DNA of 64,000 bases from Bin55 sp965220235 (GCA_965220235.1 OZ244815.1:744001-808000); one strand, 5' to 3'; shown: positions 7,661-17,315, counted from the first letter of the stretch. The notes: generated from the sequence alone by a model not told the origin. Translations and numbers: made by a program.

Positions 7661-10405
7661 ATGAATCAACTTCAAGAATCCAAGATTGCTTCGCTCTTAC
7701 GATGGTCAGCGTCATGCGCGCTTGTGGTGTTCAGTACTGCAAACGCCCAAGAAACGACCAAGGAAGCCGAGACGGAATATGAAAGCTCGACGGTTTCGCA
7801 GCAGCAACTTGAGGAGTTGAACGTCGTTGGTCAAAGCCTCGCGACAGAAACGGACGTCGAGTCTGAGCGGATCCTTCTCGATGTCCAAGCTGATTTCGTC
7901 GACTCGGAGTTTATCGCACGTGTAGGTGATAGCGATGCTGCCACGCTTCTGCGACGGATGCCGGGTTTGACCCTTGCGCAAGGCAAGTTTGTTTACGTTC
8001 GAGGGTTAGGCGAGCGCTACTCGAGCGCTCAGCTCAATGGTTCATCTGTGCCCTCGCCCGACATCACGCGAAATGTCATTCCACTCGACATTTTCCCCGC
8101 TGACATCATTGATTCGATGAAAGTTCAAAAAGGGTACTCGCCTGAATTGGGCGCGTCATTCGGCGGCGGTAATGTCGATATACGAACCAAGCGCGTTCCG
8201 GAAGCGGGATTGTTCCATATCGAGATCAAGACTGGTACTAATTCAGAGAGCGGTGATGGTCTGAGTTATCCCGGTGGCGGGGATGACGCACTCGGTGTCG
8301 ATGACGGCACGCGCGCAATTGCGCCGGCGATTTTCCAAGCGATTGATACCTATCGCGGTTCATTGTCGCCAGTGACGATTCTGCGTTCCTCGGCTGGTGG
8401 TCAGTCGATTAACAGCATCGAAGTAGCAAAAGGTGTTAACCGACAGTTGGCAACCATGCTAAATCGCAACCTTGACTTTACCACACAACAGACTGCACCA
8501 GACATAGAAGGCGAGTTACTCGCCGGTTATAGGCACTATATCAACGACCGTTTCGATGTGGGCGTGCTCGCACTGGGTTCCTACGCCAATGATGAAAGGA
8601 ATCGGGAACGAATCGTGCGACGAGTCTCGAACCCGACGACTGATTTCGCTGAGTCTTTGCGAACCACACACGAAGTCAATATCACAGGCTCATTGAACTT
8701 TGGAATTCGCTTAACCGACGATCACGAACTTGGTTCTATTCATCTGTTACTGCGTAATACAGAAGACGACGCTACAAGCACCCGCACTTGCTCACAAGGT
8801 CAATACAACGACTGCATGGATGAATCGAGCCCTGTCCAAGGTCGCATCCATGGCATGCGATACGAACAACGGGAAATGTTGATGCACCAGTTTAACGGCA
8901 AACACACGCTGGGCGACGAGACATTAGATGTGCTCCCCGATTTCATGGAGTTCTTGCGTGAGGGAAACTTCGCTTGGTACTACACGTTCGCAACGGCTGA
9001 AACCGCGCTGCCTCACGAAGTATCGATAAGTGGTCAGGAGAGACTGTCAGGTCCAAACGGCGAAGCGACTAACTTTTCTGTTCGTACGACTGCCACGTCC
9101 GCCGAATTTCGTTACTCTGACTTGAGCGATGAAATCGAAACGTACGGTTGGGACGCGTCGTTCCCCTTCTTTCGCGACAACATGAGCATCGAGCTTTCTG
9201 GCGGATACGACTATCTGTACAAGTCGCGGAACTACCGACAGACGTCGCTTGGACTTGGATCATCAATCCCAGGCTTTAACGCCATTAGTTCAAACACGCC
9301 TTCTGCTGTGTTCTCGGATACGAACATTCTGAACCCCAGATACGGTATGGAATTAATCGTCGGCATTGGGGCATTTGGTTCGGAGAGCTACATCGCAGAC
9401 CAATTCATTGAAGCTGGCTACGGCAAGATTGACGTACTGATTAATGAGACTTGGCGACTGTCGGGTGGCGTTCGTTCTGAGCTTTTCGAGCAAGTGGTGT
9501 TACCAGTTGACTACTTACAGTACGACTCCCGACGCCTTGATCTGGATGGTTTCGCTCGTCTGAAGACTGAAGACGTATATCCAAGTGCTGCAATGACATA
9601 CATCCACCCGGGACTATGGGCGGATGAGTTCCAGCTGCGTGCCGGAGTGTCGCGGACGGTAGCGCGACCTGACATTCGCGAAATGTCTGCGTCGACGTAT
9701 ATCGATCCATTGACGGAAGCGCGTGTCCGTGGGAATCCGAAATTGGTTGTTAGTGACCTCACCAACCTAGACTTGCGAGGGGAGTGGTTCTGGTCGAACA
9801 GTGATTTGTTTTCGGTTTCGATTTTTCTTAAGGATGTTGCCAATCCGATTGAAACAGTTCAAGGCGGGGCAACCGAGGACAACATTCGTTTTAACTTCGT
9901 AAACGCCGACAGTGCGGAGGTATACGGTGTGGAAGTCGAGTGGAAGAAGACGCTCAACTTTCTGTCGAACTGGGGTGAATGGACGGAAACGCTTTATTTC
10001 GCTGGGAACACAACCGTCAGCGATTCCGAGATCTATATCCCTGTTGGGCACGGTGTCGGCGACATTACGAACGAACGTCGAACGATGACGCAGCAATCTC
10101 CATGGGTTCTCAATCTACAGGTGGGATTCGACGCGTTGGATCTAAAACACTCAGGCTCGATCGTATACAACGCGTTTGGCGAACGTGTGTTCTTCGCGGG
10201 TATCAGCGGACAGCCTGACGGCTACGAGCAACCATTCAACTCGTTGGATTTCGTCTATGCGTATTACCCATCAGAGAGCTTATCCTTCAAACTACGCGTC
10301 AGAAATATCCTCGGTTCAACTATCGAAGTAACACAGGGTGACGTAAGCGTGATTGAACAGAACGTCGGTACATCCGTGCTGCTCAATGCGAAATGGGAAC
10401 TTTAA
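7661..10405 (+). CDS. TonB-dependent outer-membrane receptor
   Basis: A 914-residue receptor. I start it at the ATG at 7661 rather than the in-frame TTG at 7643, because the signal peptide (ending ALVVFSTANAQ) then has normal length. A TonB-box-like EELNVVG precedes the plug domain, which has LLRRMPGLTL, FVYVRGLGERYSSAQLNG and GYSPELGASFGGGNVDIRTK. The remainder is the 22-strand barrel, with many aromatic girdle residues and a typical strand at the C-terminus. It imports a large or scarce ligand across the outer membrane using TonB energy. Coupling to the lipoprotein gene and the Pho-box promoter suggests a phosphorus source rather than a siderophore. Confidence 0.88.
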   Translation: MNQLQESKIASLLRWSASCALVVFSTANAQETTKEAETEYESSTVSQQQLEELNVVGQSLATETDVESERILLDVQADFVDSEFIARVGDSDAATLLRRMPGLTLAQGKFVYVRGLGERYSSAQLNGSSVPSPDITRNVIPLDIFPADIIDSMKVQKGYSPELGASFGGGNVDIRTKRVPEAGLFHIEIKTGTNSESGDGLSYPGGGDDALGVDDGTRAIAPAIFQAIDTYRGSLSPVTILRSSAGGQSINSIEVAKGVNRQLATMLNRNLDFTTQQTAPDIEGELLAGYRHYINDRFDVGVLALGSYANDERNRERIVRRVSNPTTDFAESLRTTHEVNITGSLNFGIRLTDDHELGSIHLLLRNTEDDATSTRTCSQGQYNDCMDESSPVQGRIHGMRYEQREMLMHQFNGKHTLGDETLDVLPDFMEFLREGNFAWYYTFATAETALPHEVSISGQERLSGPNGEATNFSVRTTATSAEFRYSDLSDEIETYGWDASFPFFRDNMSIELSGGYDYLYKSRNYRQTSLGLGSSIPGFNAISSNTPSAVFSDTNILNPRYGMELIVGIGAFGSESYIADQFIEAGYGKIDVLINETWRLSGGVRSELFEQVVLPVDYLQYDSRRLDLDGFARLKTEDVYPSAAMTYIHPGLWADEFQLRAGVSRTVARPDIREMSASTYIDPLTEARVRGNPKLVVSDLTNLDLRGEWFWSNSDLFSVSIFLKDVANPIETVQGGATEDNIRFNFVNADSAEVYGVEVEWKKTLNFLSNWGEWTETLYFAGNTTVSDSEIYIPVGHGVGDITNERRTMTQQSPWVLNLQVGFDALDLKHSGSIVYNAFGERVFFAGISGQPDGYEQPFNSLDFVYAYYPSESLSFKLRVRNILGSTIEVTQGDVSVIEQNVGTSVLLNAKWEL

Positions 10406-10413
10406 GCCCCGCT

Positions 10414-11562
10414 CTAAGAACCATCTAACCAGCGCAATGGATCGGTCGGTTCATTGCGCACCCGGATCTCAAAATAAAGACCTGCGGCGTCTTCGGTTGC
10501 ACTAATTCCAACTGTCGCAATCGTCTCTCCAGCTTCGACCGGTTCGCTAGCTTGTTTTAGTAACGCGTCGCAGTGAGCGTATATGGCGATTAGTTCGTCG
10601 CCGTGGTCGATGATCATCGTGTTGCCATAACCCTCGAACCATTCAGCGAACAGCACGGTTCCTCCTGCGATCGCGGTAATGGGCGCGCCTTGGATGGCGT
10701 CAATCACGATACCCTCGGAACGAATTCGTCCGTCCGCACGTAGTGCACCGAATCGCTGACGAACTTCGCCGGTAATCGGCCAGTTTGACATGCCGCCGCG
10801 CGATGCAGGTGTAATTGCTGGTCCGGTCCGAGCAACGACCGGTGCACGAGCCGCAATCAGTTGACTAAGTCGCTCGCGTTCTCGGATGAGCTGAACAAGG
10901 TCTCGATCGAGGGCGTCAATTTCTGTTTGTAGTTTATCGTTCAGGGTAGTGAGGTGATTGCTTCGATCGTGGAGGGCGGCTGAGTTAGCAGTGTAGTCAC
11001 GCTCATCAGCGTCGAAGGTTTCGCGAGCGTTTTTCGCTTCGACAATCAGTCCCTCTAAAGTTGATAGATGCTGTTCTAGTTCATCGATCTGAGTTTCTAG
11101 TTGTCCGACAAAATATCGGTGGTAGTGGTATAGACGATCTACCTTCAATGGATCGCTCTGCACGATCAGCATCGTGATCGGGTTACGCGCCTTTAGTTGC
11201 TGCGAGGTCACTGCGTTCCATACGAGCTCAGTCGTTTTCCGATCGCGTAATTCCGTATATGAAATGACTTTGGTCGTATTCTCAGAGAGCGTTTGTTCGG
11301 ACTGCTCTAGATTGTGTTCTAACGTACGGTGAAGAGTTTGCAGGCGATCGAGCTCGTTCTCGACTGCTGCGATTTGGCGGCGCAATTCAGCACGTTCACG
11401 ATCTTTACTGGCGCGCAACGATTGCTTGGTTGAGATCTCCGTCTTGATCTGTTCGAATTCTTGGTCAGGGTCGGACGGTTGTTGTCCGTTAGCCACTGTC
11501 GCCGTAAGATGAATTAAGGCGAACGCGCCGATCAAGGCGCAGACTCGAATAGGTTCCCGCAC
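10414..11562 (-). CDS. envC: murein hydrolase activator EnvC
   Basis: A 382-residue periplasmic protein: a signal peptide ending ATVANG, a long coiled coil (about 30-250), then a LytM/M23 domain. The catalytic metal ligands are lost: the first His position reads SEGIVID and the last reads LYFEIRV, with only IYAHCDAL kept. This is the degenerate form seen in EnvC, which activates AmiA/AmiB amidases at the division septum instead of cutting peptidoglycan itself. It directly follows gpmI on the same strand (1 bp gap), a pairing common in gammaproteobacteria. Confidence 0.9.
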   Translation of the reverse strand: MREPIRVCALIGAFALIHLTATVANGQQPSDPDQEFEQIKTEISTKQSLRASKDRERAELRRQIAAVENELDRLQTLHRTLEHNLEQSEQTLSENTTKVISYTELRDRKTTELVWNAVTSQQLKARNPITMLIVQSDPLKVDRLYHYHRYFVGQLETQIDELEQHLSTLEGLIVEAKNARETFDADERDYTANSAALHDRSNHLTTLNDKLQTEIDALDRDLVQLIRERERLSQLIAARAPVVARTGPAITPASRGGMSNWPITGEVRQRFGALRADGRIRSEGIVIDAIQGAPITAIAGGTVLFAEWFEGYGNTMIIDHGDELIAIYAHCDALLKQASEPVEAGETIATVGISATEDAAGLYFEIRVRNEPTDPLRWLDGS

Positions 11563-11563
11563 G

Positions 11564-13102
11564 CTAATGAAGAAGAGACCGACCTGTCATAGCGCTTGGT
11601 TGTTCCATATCCATCAGCGCCAGAATGGTGGGCGCAACGTCCTCCAGACCGCCTCGTGATTCGACTTCAGGCATACGATGTCCTACGCAGACGAGAGGTA
11701 CCAGACCAGTTGTGTGTGCGGTATGGGGTTGCTCGCTAGCCGTATTCACCATTTCCTCGACGTTACCGTGATCTGCAGTGATGACGCAGCATGAATCAGT
11801 GTCAAGCGTGACATCAGTGATCTGGCGCAGACAGTCATCGATGCACTCGACTGCGCGAATTGCCGCGTGAAAGTCACCTGTGTGTCCCACCATGTCCGCA
11901 TTAGCTATGTTGCAGACGATGACGTCGAACTTTGACTCTTGAACCGCTGAAACGATTTCGGCGGTCACCTCTTGGGCGCTCATCTCAGGCTGTAGGTCGT
12001 AGGTGGCTACTTTCGGGGAAGGAATAATGCGACGCGACTCACCTCTGTACTGTTCTTCCGAGCCACCTGAGAAAAAGTACGTAACGTGCGCATATTTTTC
12101 TGTTTCTGCGATTCGGAGTTGGGTTTTGTTTGCCTTTGCTAGAACGGATGCAATCGTGTCTTGTAATTCCTCAGGTTCAAATGCAACCAGGACCTCCTTG
12201 ACGTGGCTACTTCCGTTCGTGATATCGTCAGCATAAGGTGCTAAGCAGACGAATCGATTGATGTAAGGTCGAGTAGAACGCGGAAAAGTACTTTTATCCC
12301 CTTCATCCATAAATGCTCGACATAGCTGACGTACGCGGTCCGCTCGGAAATTCATGAACACAACGTCGTCTCCGTCTTGGACAGTCCGTTCCGTTCCGAC
12401 TAGAGTTGGAATCACAAACTCGTCCGCCTCGCCTCTTTCGTATGCGTTGTGTAGCGCTTGTAAACCATCAGAAGCTTGGAAACGCGATATGCCATCGACA
12501 TAGAGGTCGTACGCTACTTTGGTTCGTTCCCACCGATTGTCTCGGTCCATCGCGTAGTAGCGCCCACTGATTGACGCCAGCTTGAAACGATTCGAAGTTT
12601 CCTGTAATTGCAAGACTCGCATGATCGAGTCCTTGGCACTTCTAGGCGGTGTGTCTCTCCCGTCCAGGAACGCGTGAAGGACCACCTCGCGATTCGCAGC
12701 TAGCGCAAGATCGATCAACGAAAAGATGTGCTCTTCGTGGCTGTGAACGCCACCTGGAGAGAGCAATCCAAATATGTGAAGCGTGCCTGTTCCAAGTGAA
12801 CTCGTTATTGACTGGATTGCAGGATTTTGTGCAAACGATCCATCTTTGATACTGTGATCAATCCGGTTGAGATCCTGTCGAACGATGCGTCCCGCTCCAA
12901 TGGTGATATGTCCGACTTCGGAATTTCCCATCTGGCCATCAGGCAACCCAACGTGCTGTCCGCTACATTCGAGTAGCGCATGCGGAAACTCACGCCAAAG
13001 TCGATCCCACGTTGGTGTTTTGGCGTGGAAGATGGCGTTGAATTCTGTTTCGTCGCTATGACCCCAACCATCCAAAATGACGAGTAACGTGGTTGGTTTC
13101 AT
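11564..13102 (-). CDS. gpmI: 2,3-bisphosphoglycerate-independent phosphoglycerate mutase
   Basis: A 512-residue Mn-dependent mutase of glycolysis, interconverting 3- and 2-phosphoglycerate. It shows LLVILDGWG near the N-terminus (metal Asp11), the phosphorylated Ser61 in GQMGNSEVGHITIGAGR, the HSHEEH and DGRDTPP segments, and the C-terminal metal motif ITADHGNVEEM. Length and motifs match the family fully. It is first in the gpmI-envC pair and is divergent from the rhodanese gene across about 100 bp. Confidence 0.97.
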   Translation of the reverse strand: MKPTTLLVILDGWGHSDETEFNAIFHAKTPTWDRLWREFPHALLECSGQHVGLPDGQMGNSEVGHITIGAGRIVRQDLNRIDHSIKDGSFAQNPAIQSITSSLGTGTLHIFGLLSPGGVHSHEEHIFSLIDLALAANREVVLHAFLDGRDTPPRSAKDSIMRVLQLQETSNRFKLASISGRYYAMDRDNRWERTKVAYDLYVDGISRFQASDGLQALHNAYERGEADEFVIPTLVGTERTVQDGDDVVFMNFRADRVRQLCRAFMDEGDKSTFPRSTRPYINRFVCLAPYADDITNGSSHVKEVLVAFEPEELQDTIASVLAKANKTQLRIAETEKYAHVTYFFSGGSEEQYRGESRRIIPSPKVATYDLQPEMSAQEVTAEIVSAVQESKFDVIVCNIANADMVGHTGDFHAAIRAVECIDDCLRQITDVTLDTDSCCVITADHGNVEEMVNTASEQPHTAHTTGLVPLVCVGHRMPEVESRGGLEDVAPTILALMDMEQPSAMTGRSLLH

Positions 13103-13158
13103 CGCTTCCGCCGTGAAAAAATCAGCGCGATAGTGTATTTAGACCGAGCGCCCAATCC

Positions 13159-13164
13159 TATAAT
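13159..13164 (+). promoter_or_regulatory. -10 element candidate for rhodanese-secB
   Basis: A perfect TATAAT lies 40 bp upstream of the rhodanese start. The best -35 position (around 13136, TATTTA) is poor, so this is a weak promoter call. Confidence 0.35.
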
Positions 13165-13203
13165 TTTTGGCATTAATAGGTTGTTTACGATCCGCTTTTC
13201 TTC

Positions 13204-13626
13204 ATGGAGCAATTTTTCGAATTTATAGCAAATCATTGGTTGCTATCCACGACATTTGCGGGGCTCCTCGTAGCATTTTTCATTAATGAAATGAAGCGGA
13301 GCGGGCAATCCATATCGTCGCAGCAGCTAGTCAATCTTGTAAACATTGAAAAAGCCGTAGTTCTGGATGTTCGTGACACGAGTGAGTATTCCGCGGGTCA
13401 CATTACAGATGCGATCAACATACCGCATTCTTCATTACAGTCACGCATGAACGAGCTAGAGAAATTCAAGGAACGTCCGATCGTAATTGTGTGCAAGATG
13501 GGTCAGCACGCTGGTTCGATGGGAACGATGTTGAAGAAAGCGGGATTCCGAAACGTGTCGAGGCTGCGTGGTGGATTGAGTGCATGGCAAGCTGAAAACA
13601 TGCCGCTTATTAAAGGACGTAACTAG
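13204..13626 (+). CDS. membrane-anchored rhodanese-like protein (YibN type)
   Basis: A 140-residue protein: one transmembrane helix at about 11-28, then a single rhodanese domain with LDVRDTSEYSAGHI and the active Cys97 in VIVCKMGQHAG. YibN-type proteins face the cytosol and sit next to secB in many gammaproteobacteria, as here (11 bp gap); often grxC lies between them but it is absent. The role is a persulfide carrier or a membrane-insertion helper; the sequence does not decide. No clear Shine-Dalgarno motif precedes the ATG. Confidence 0.88.
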   Translation: MEQFFEFIANHWLLSTTFAGLLVAFFINEMKRSGQSISSQQLVNLVNIEKAVVLDVRDTSEYSAGHITDAINIPHSSLQSRMNELEKFKERPIVIVCKMGQHAGSMGTMLKKAGFRNVSRLRGGLSAWQAENMPLIKGRN

Positions 13627-13637
13627 CCGATTGAGTT

Positions 13638-14138
13638 ATGGCGGATAAGACGATTCAGATCGATCTCGCTTGGCGATTTGAGCGTATCTATCTCCGCAAC
13701 GTCAATGTGACGTTGCATGACACGCCGGATCTGTTTGATTTGAAATGGCAGCCGAATGCCGATATGAACATTCAAGGGGACTTCCGGAAGGCAGGGGACA
13801 CTCGCTACGAAGTTTCCCTCAAACTCACGATGACTTGTAAGAACCTCGGGAAGTTGGCGTTGGAGATGACCCTCGAACAGGCTGCATTGGTCCGGGTCCA
13901 GTCGGAGAAAAACCAATCAGATGTGCAGCGGATTCTTGTGGTAGAAGCGGCGAACGCGTTGTTTCCGTACGTGCGGGAAGCTGTTGACAATCTTGCTGTT
14001 CGGATGTCACTACCGCCGTTGATGTTAGGTCACGTCAATTTCGAGAAGGTGTTTGAAGAAGGACTGCGCCAAATGAATCTAAAGCACGCCCAGTCCGCAA
14101 TGAGTGCCAATGTCAGCACCGACGAAGTTCTGAATTGA
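13638..14138 (+). CDS. secB: protein-export chaperone SecB
   Basis: A 166-residue chaperone that keeps preproteins unfolded and hands them to SecA. The body matches the SecB fold, including YLRNVNVTLHDTPDLF, the AALVRV strand and the late FPYVREAVDNLAVRMSLPPL segment that forms the peptide-binding groove and tetramer interface. It is cotranscribed with the rhodanese gene and convergent with trmL (7 bp between stop codons). Confidence 0.96.
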   Translation: MADKTIQIDLAWRFERIYLRNVNVTLHDTPDLFDLKWQPNADMNIQGDFRKAGDTRYEVSLKLTMTCKNLGKLALEMTLEQAALVRVQSEKNQSDVQRILVVEAANALFPYVREAVDNLAVRMSLPPLMLGHVNFEKVFEEGLRQMNLKHAQSAMSANVSTDEVLN

Positions 14139-14145
14139 GCCGCGA

Positions 14146-14640
14146 TTAAAGACCTTCTGCAAAATCCAGTTGACGCCAAGCTTCGTATAACGCGACTGCC
14201 ACAGAATTAGCCATGTTCATGCTTCGGCTATGAGGCAACATGGGGATACGCAAAAGATTCTTTTGGAATCGCTGCCGTAGGTTCTCCGGTAAGCCACTGG
14301 TCTCCGGACCAAACATCAGCACGTCATACGGCTGATATGTGACTTCAGTGAACGCACGTGATGCTTTGGTTGAAAAGGCAAAAACGCGTTCGAAATTGAA
14401 AGGCGCTAATGCTTCAGTTAACGTACTACAGACTCTAACGTTGACCCACTCGTCGTAATCAAGTCCGGCACGGCGTAGTCGACGATCGTCCATTTCGAAT
14501 CCGAGAGGTTCGACTAGTGTTAAAGAAGCACCCGTATTCGCTGCGAGCCGGATCGTATTGCCAGTGTTTGGTGGTATCTCTGGTTGATAGAGAACGATAT
14601 TCAGTAGTTTTTTACTGAATTCAGTGGAAGCGTCTCTCAC
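14146..14640 (-). CDS. trmL: tRNA (cytidine/uridine-34-2'-O)-methyltransferase TrmL
   Basis: A 164-residue SPOUT methyltransferase that modifies the wobble ribose of tRNA-Leu isoacceptors. The trefoil-knot motifs are clear: NTGNTIRLAANTG, FGPETSGLP and LRIPMLPHSRSMNMANSV. The start is the GTG overlapping the ntrC stop (GTGA), so trmL appears translationally coupled to ntrBC. An extra N-terminal stretch of about 10 residues precedes the usual LLNIVLYQPEIPPN start. Confidence 0.94.
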   Translation of the reverse strand: MRDASTEFSKKLLNIVLYQPEIPPNTGNTIRLAANTGASLTLVEPLGFEMDDRRLRRAGLDYDEWVNVRVCSTLTEALAPFNFERVFAFSTKASRAFTEVTYQPYDVLMFGPETSGLPENLRQRFQKNLLRIPMLPHSRSMNMANSVAVALYEAWRQLDFAEGL

Positions 14641-16031
14641 GCAATCTTGTATTTACTGATCTTCTGAGAAAGTGTATTGCGTGCATAACCAATCAGTTTT
14701 GCTGCTTCCTGCTTATGTCCTGATGTGTGGCTCAACGCCATGTCGATGAGTGTTTTTTCAAACATCGGCTGTGTTGCGTCGAGTAAATTGGCGCCGCCGC
14801 TATCCAGATGCTCTTGTATATACGCTCGTAACGAACGCGCCCAGTCGCTAGAGATCGGATCAGATTGACTCTCCGAGTGTAACTCAGGAGGTAAATCCGA
14901 GACAACGACCTCACGTCCGGGTGCCATAACGGTAAGCCAGTGGCACGTGTTTTCCAGTTGTCGCACGTTCCCCGGCCAATCTAGTGACTCAAGATAAGCA
15001 AGCGTCTCATCGGTCAGCGTCTTCGTTTCAACACCTAGTGTCTCGGCTGCTTCGCTCATGAACTTTCGAGTTAATGCGACAATGTCTGACTTGCGATCAC
15101 GAAGAGGTGGTACATGGATACGTATCACGTTTAATCGATGGTAGAGATCCTCTCGAAATTGTCCTTCGCGAACTAGGTGCTCCATATCCCCGTGGGTCGC
15201 GGCAATGATGCGAACGTCTACCGTAATCGATTCGCGACCACCAATGCGGTAAAAGCTCCCATCCGAGAGGACCCTTAACAACCTTGTTTGCGCCGTCAGG
15301 GGCATATCAGCGGTTTCGTCGAGAAACAGAGTTCCGGAGTGAGCTTGCTCAAATAACCCGATTCGCCTCGCGTTCGCGCCTGTAAACGCACCTTTCTCGA
15401 ATCCGAACAACTCAGCTTCAATAAGATCATTGGGTAGCGCCGCCATGTTTAAAGCAACGAACGGTGTAGCTGCTCTAGGACTATGCGTGTGCAGCGCATT
15501 CGCGACAAGCTCTTTACCTGTACCTGTCTCACCTGTGATCAGTACGGTTGCGTTTGATTGTGAGAGTCTCGCGATTGCTCGATACGCTTCTTGCATCGCT
15601 GGCGCTTGACCGATGATTGCATCTGTAACGGGTGGCGTCTTGGAATCAGTTAGCGCGTGAGTTCGACTCTGCGCTAGTGCGCGTTGCAGCGTGCTGTGAA
15701 CGTCGTCGATATCGAACGGCTTTGACAGGTATTCGAATGCGCCTTCACTGAACGATGTAACCGTACTTTCCAAGTCGGAATATGCGGTCATCACGACGAT
15801 TGGAATTTCAGGATGTAAAGCCTTCACCTGTCGGAGGAGCTCATATCCGTCTAATCCTGGCATCCGGACATCGGTAAGGATGACTTTGGGTTGATCATCT
15901 TCAAGTTCAGTCAGCACGCTTTGAACGGAATTGAACGTTCGTGCGGTCATCCCGAAGTTGCTCAATGCTCGTTCAAGTACGAACCGGATGCTCTTGTCGT
16001 CGTCGACGATCCATACGGAATCGAAACTCAT
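14637..16031 (-). CDS. ntrC: nitrogen-regulation response regulator NtrC (GlnG)
   Basis: A 464-residue sigma-54 activator. The receiver domain has phospho-acceptor Asp54 (ILTDVRMPG). The AAA+ domain has Walker A GETGTGKE, the sigma-54 contact loop GAFTGA and a Walker-B-like TLFLDET. The C-terminal Fis-type helix-turn-helix is AAKLIGYARNTLSQKISKY. It overlaps ntrB by 4 nt. It controls nitrogen-limitation genes; gltBD lies elsewhere in the window but glnA is not next to it. The ntrBC operon may be self-controlled through the dyad at 17183. Confidence 0.96.
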   Translation of the reverse strand: MSFDSVWIVDDDKSIRFVLERALSNFGMTARTFNSVQSVLTELEDDQPKVILTDVRMPGLDGYELLRQVKALHPEIPIVVMTAYSDLESTVTSFSEGAFEYLSKPFDIDDVHSTLQRALAQSRTHALTDSKTPPVTDAIIGQAPAMQEAYRAIARLSQSNATVLITGETGTGKELVANALHTHSPRAATPFVALNMAALPNDLIEAELFGFEKGAFTGANARRIGLFEQAHSGTLFLDETADMPLTAQTRLLRVLSDGSFYRIGGRESITVDVRIIAATHGDMEHLVREGQFREDLYHRLNVIRIHVPPLRDRKSDIVALTRKFMSEAAETLGVETKTLTDETLAYLESLDWPGNVRQLENTCHWLTVMAPGREVVVSDLPPELHSESQSDPISSDWARSLRAYIQEHLDSGGANLLDATQPMFEKTLIDMALSHTSGHKQEAAKLIGYARNTLSQKISKYKIA

Positions 16032-17098
16032 GTCGTATGAGGACCTCGACCGTCGTCAGTTGCAAGCGGTAGGTAGATCGCAAATTGAGTGAATCCTGGT
16101 TCGCTGCTGCACACTATCAATCCGTGATGCATGCCGATGATGGTATGAGTAATCGCCAGACCCAAGCCGGTCCCAGTTGACTTGCCCGTGACGAGTGGAA
16201 AAAAGATCTGATCCTGAATTTCTGCGGGAATACCTATGCCGTTGTCTTCAATTTGGATACGAGCAACCATCGTATGACGCTTTCTACCGATCGTAAACTG
16301 ATGTTCAATCCCCGTACGAATCACAAGCTGCGGTGATATTTCGGATTGCATCGCTTCATTGGCGTTTTGAATGATGTTTAGCATCGCCTGGGTGAGTTGA
16401 TCGAAGTCACCTAATACCTCAGGCATACTCGGGTCATAGTCACGTACAAGATCCCATTTTCCGCGTTCGTCGCTTGAGACAATCTGGAGCACTTTTTCTA
16501 GCACTTCATGGACGTTGACACCTTCAAAACAAGGCGTGTGATTCGGACCTAGAAGCCGATCCACCAACGTCTTTAGCCGATCTACTTCGCCGATAATGAG
16601 GTCGGTGTAGTCAATTTGTTCGCTGGTTGCAAGTTCTTTGCGCAAAAGCTGCGCAGCACCTCGTATGCTGCCTAGTGGGTTCTTGATTTCGTGTGCCATT
16701 CCTCGCACTAATTGACGGCTTGCAAGCTGTGCGTTGCGCATCTGGTCCTCCTTATTCATAAGCAAGACGTGGTCGAAGGGCTCAATTTCAAAAACTAAGT
16801 TCTGACCGGGGATTGGCGAGACGGCGATATTGGCTGTGGTTTTTTGGTTGGTAGCCGAGATCATCAATTGCACCTGCCTTAAGGTGTAGGTTTCGTAGGC
16901 GTCGAAGCATTGTTGAAGTGATTCTTCGGTTACTTCCTGACCTTCGAAAAGAGAGCCAATCTTCTCGCCGCGAAAGTGCTCAAGGCTACCGCCACAAAAG
17001 TCTTCCGCGGTGTTGTTCATATATTGGATCGCAAACTGTGCATCCACAACGACAATTGCGACCTTGATCGCGTCAAGAATGTCATGATGGACTGGCAT
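16028..17098 (-). CDS. ntrB: nitrogen-regulation sensor kinase NtrB (GlnL)
   Basis: A 356-residue cytosolic histidine kinase: PAS domain at about 5-110, HisKA box with His136 in MAHEIKNPLGS, and an ATPase domain with the N box (NIIQNANEAM), G1 box (IEDNGIGIP) and G2 (GTGLGLAI). There is no transmembrane segment, as expected for NtrB, which is governed by PII protein. Its last codons overlap the ntrC start. A 217-bp gene-free stretch precedes it. Confidence 0.96.
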   Translation of the reverse strand: MPVHHDILDAIKVAIVVVDAQFAIQYMNNTAEDFCGGSLEHFRGEKIGSLFEGQEVTEESLQQCFDAYETYTLRQVQLMISATNQKTTANIAVSPIPGQNLVFEIEPFDHVLLMNKEDQMRNAQLASRQLVRGMAHEIKNPLGSIRGAAQLLRKELATSEQIDYTDLIIGEVDRLKTLVDRLLGPNHTPCFEGVNVHEVLEKVLQIVSSDERGKWDLVRDYDPSMPEVLGDFDQLTQAMLNIIQNANEAMQSEISPQLVIRTGIEHQFTIGRKRHTMVARIQIEDNGIGIPAEIQDQIFFPLVTGKSTGTGLGLAITHTIIGMHHGLIVCSSEPGFTQFAIYLPLATDDGRGPHTT

Positions 17099-17182
17099 GG
17101 TGCAGTTACTGCAAGGTCGTAATTGACCTATGCAATATTCGTGCCATCAGAAATTGCCATTTTTGCGCTCGTCACCCTTAGG

Positions 17183-17199
17183 TTGCGCAATAATAGTGC
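17183..17199 (-). promoter_or_regulatory. candidate NtrC-binding dyad upstream of ntrB
   Basis: On the minus strand TGCACT-N5-TGCGCA lies 85 bp upstream of the ntrB start. The NtrC enhancer consensus is TGCACY-N5-GGTGCA; the first half-site is perfect and the second matches 4 of 6. This fits autoregulation of ntrBC. No sigma-54 -24/-12 element could be located with confidence. Confidence 0.35.
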
Positions 17200-17315
17200 A
17201 TGAACATGCTCAAAATATGAGCAGAATGGCGGTTTCGGTCGAGGAACTTACAGTACGGGATCGGACTGGTTCGCGAGATGCGCCCGCAGTCGTGATGTAC
17301 CGAGCTACGCCGCCG

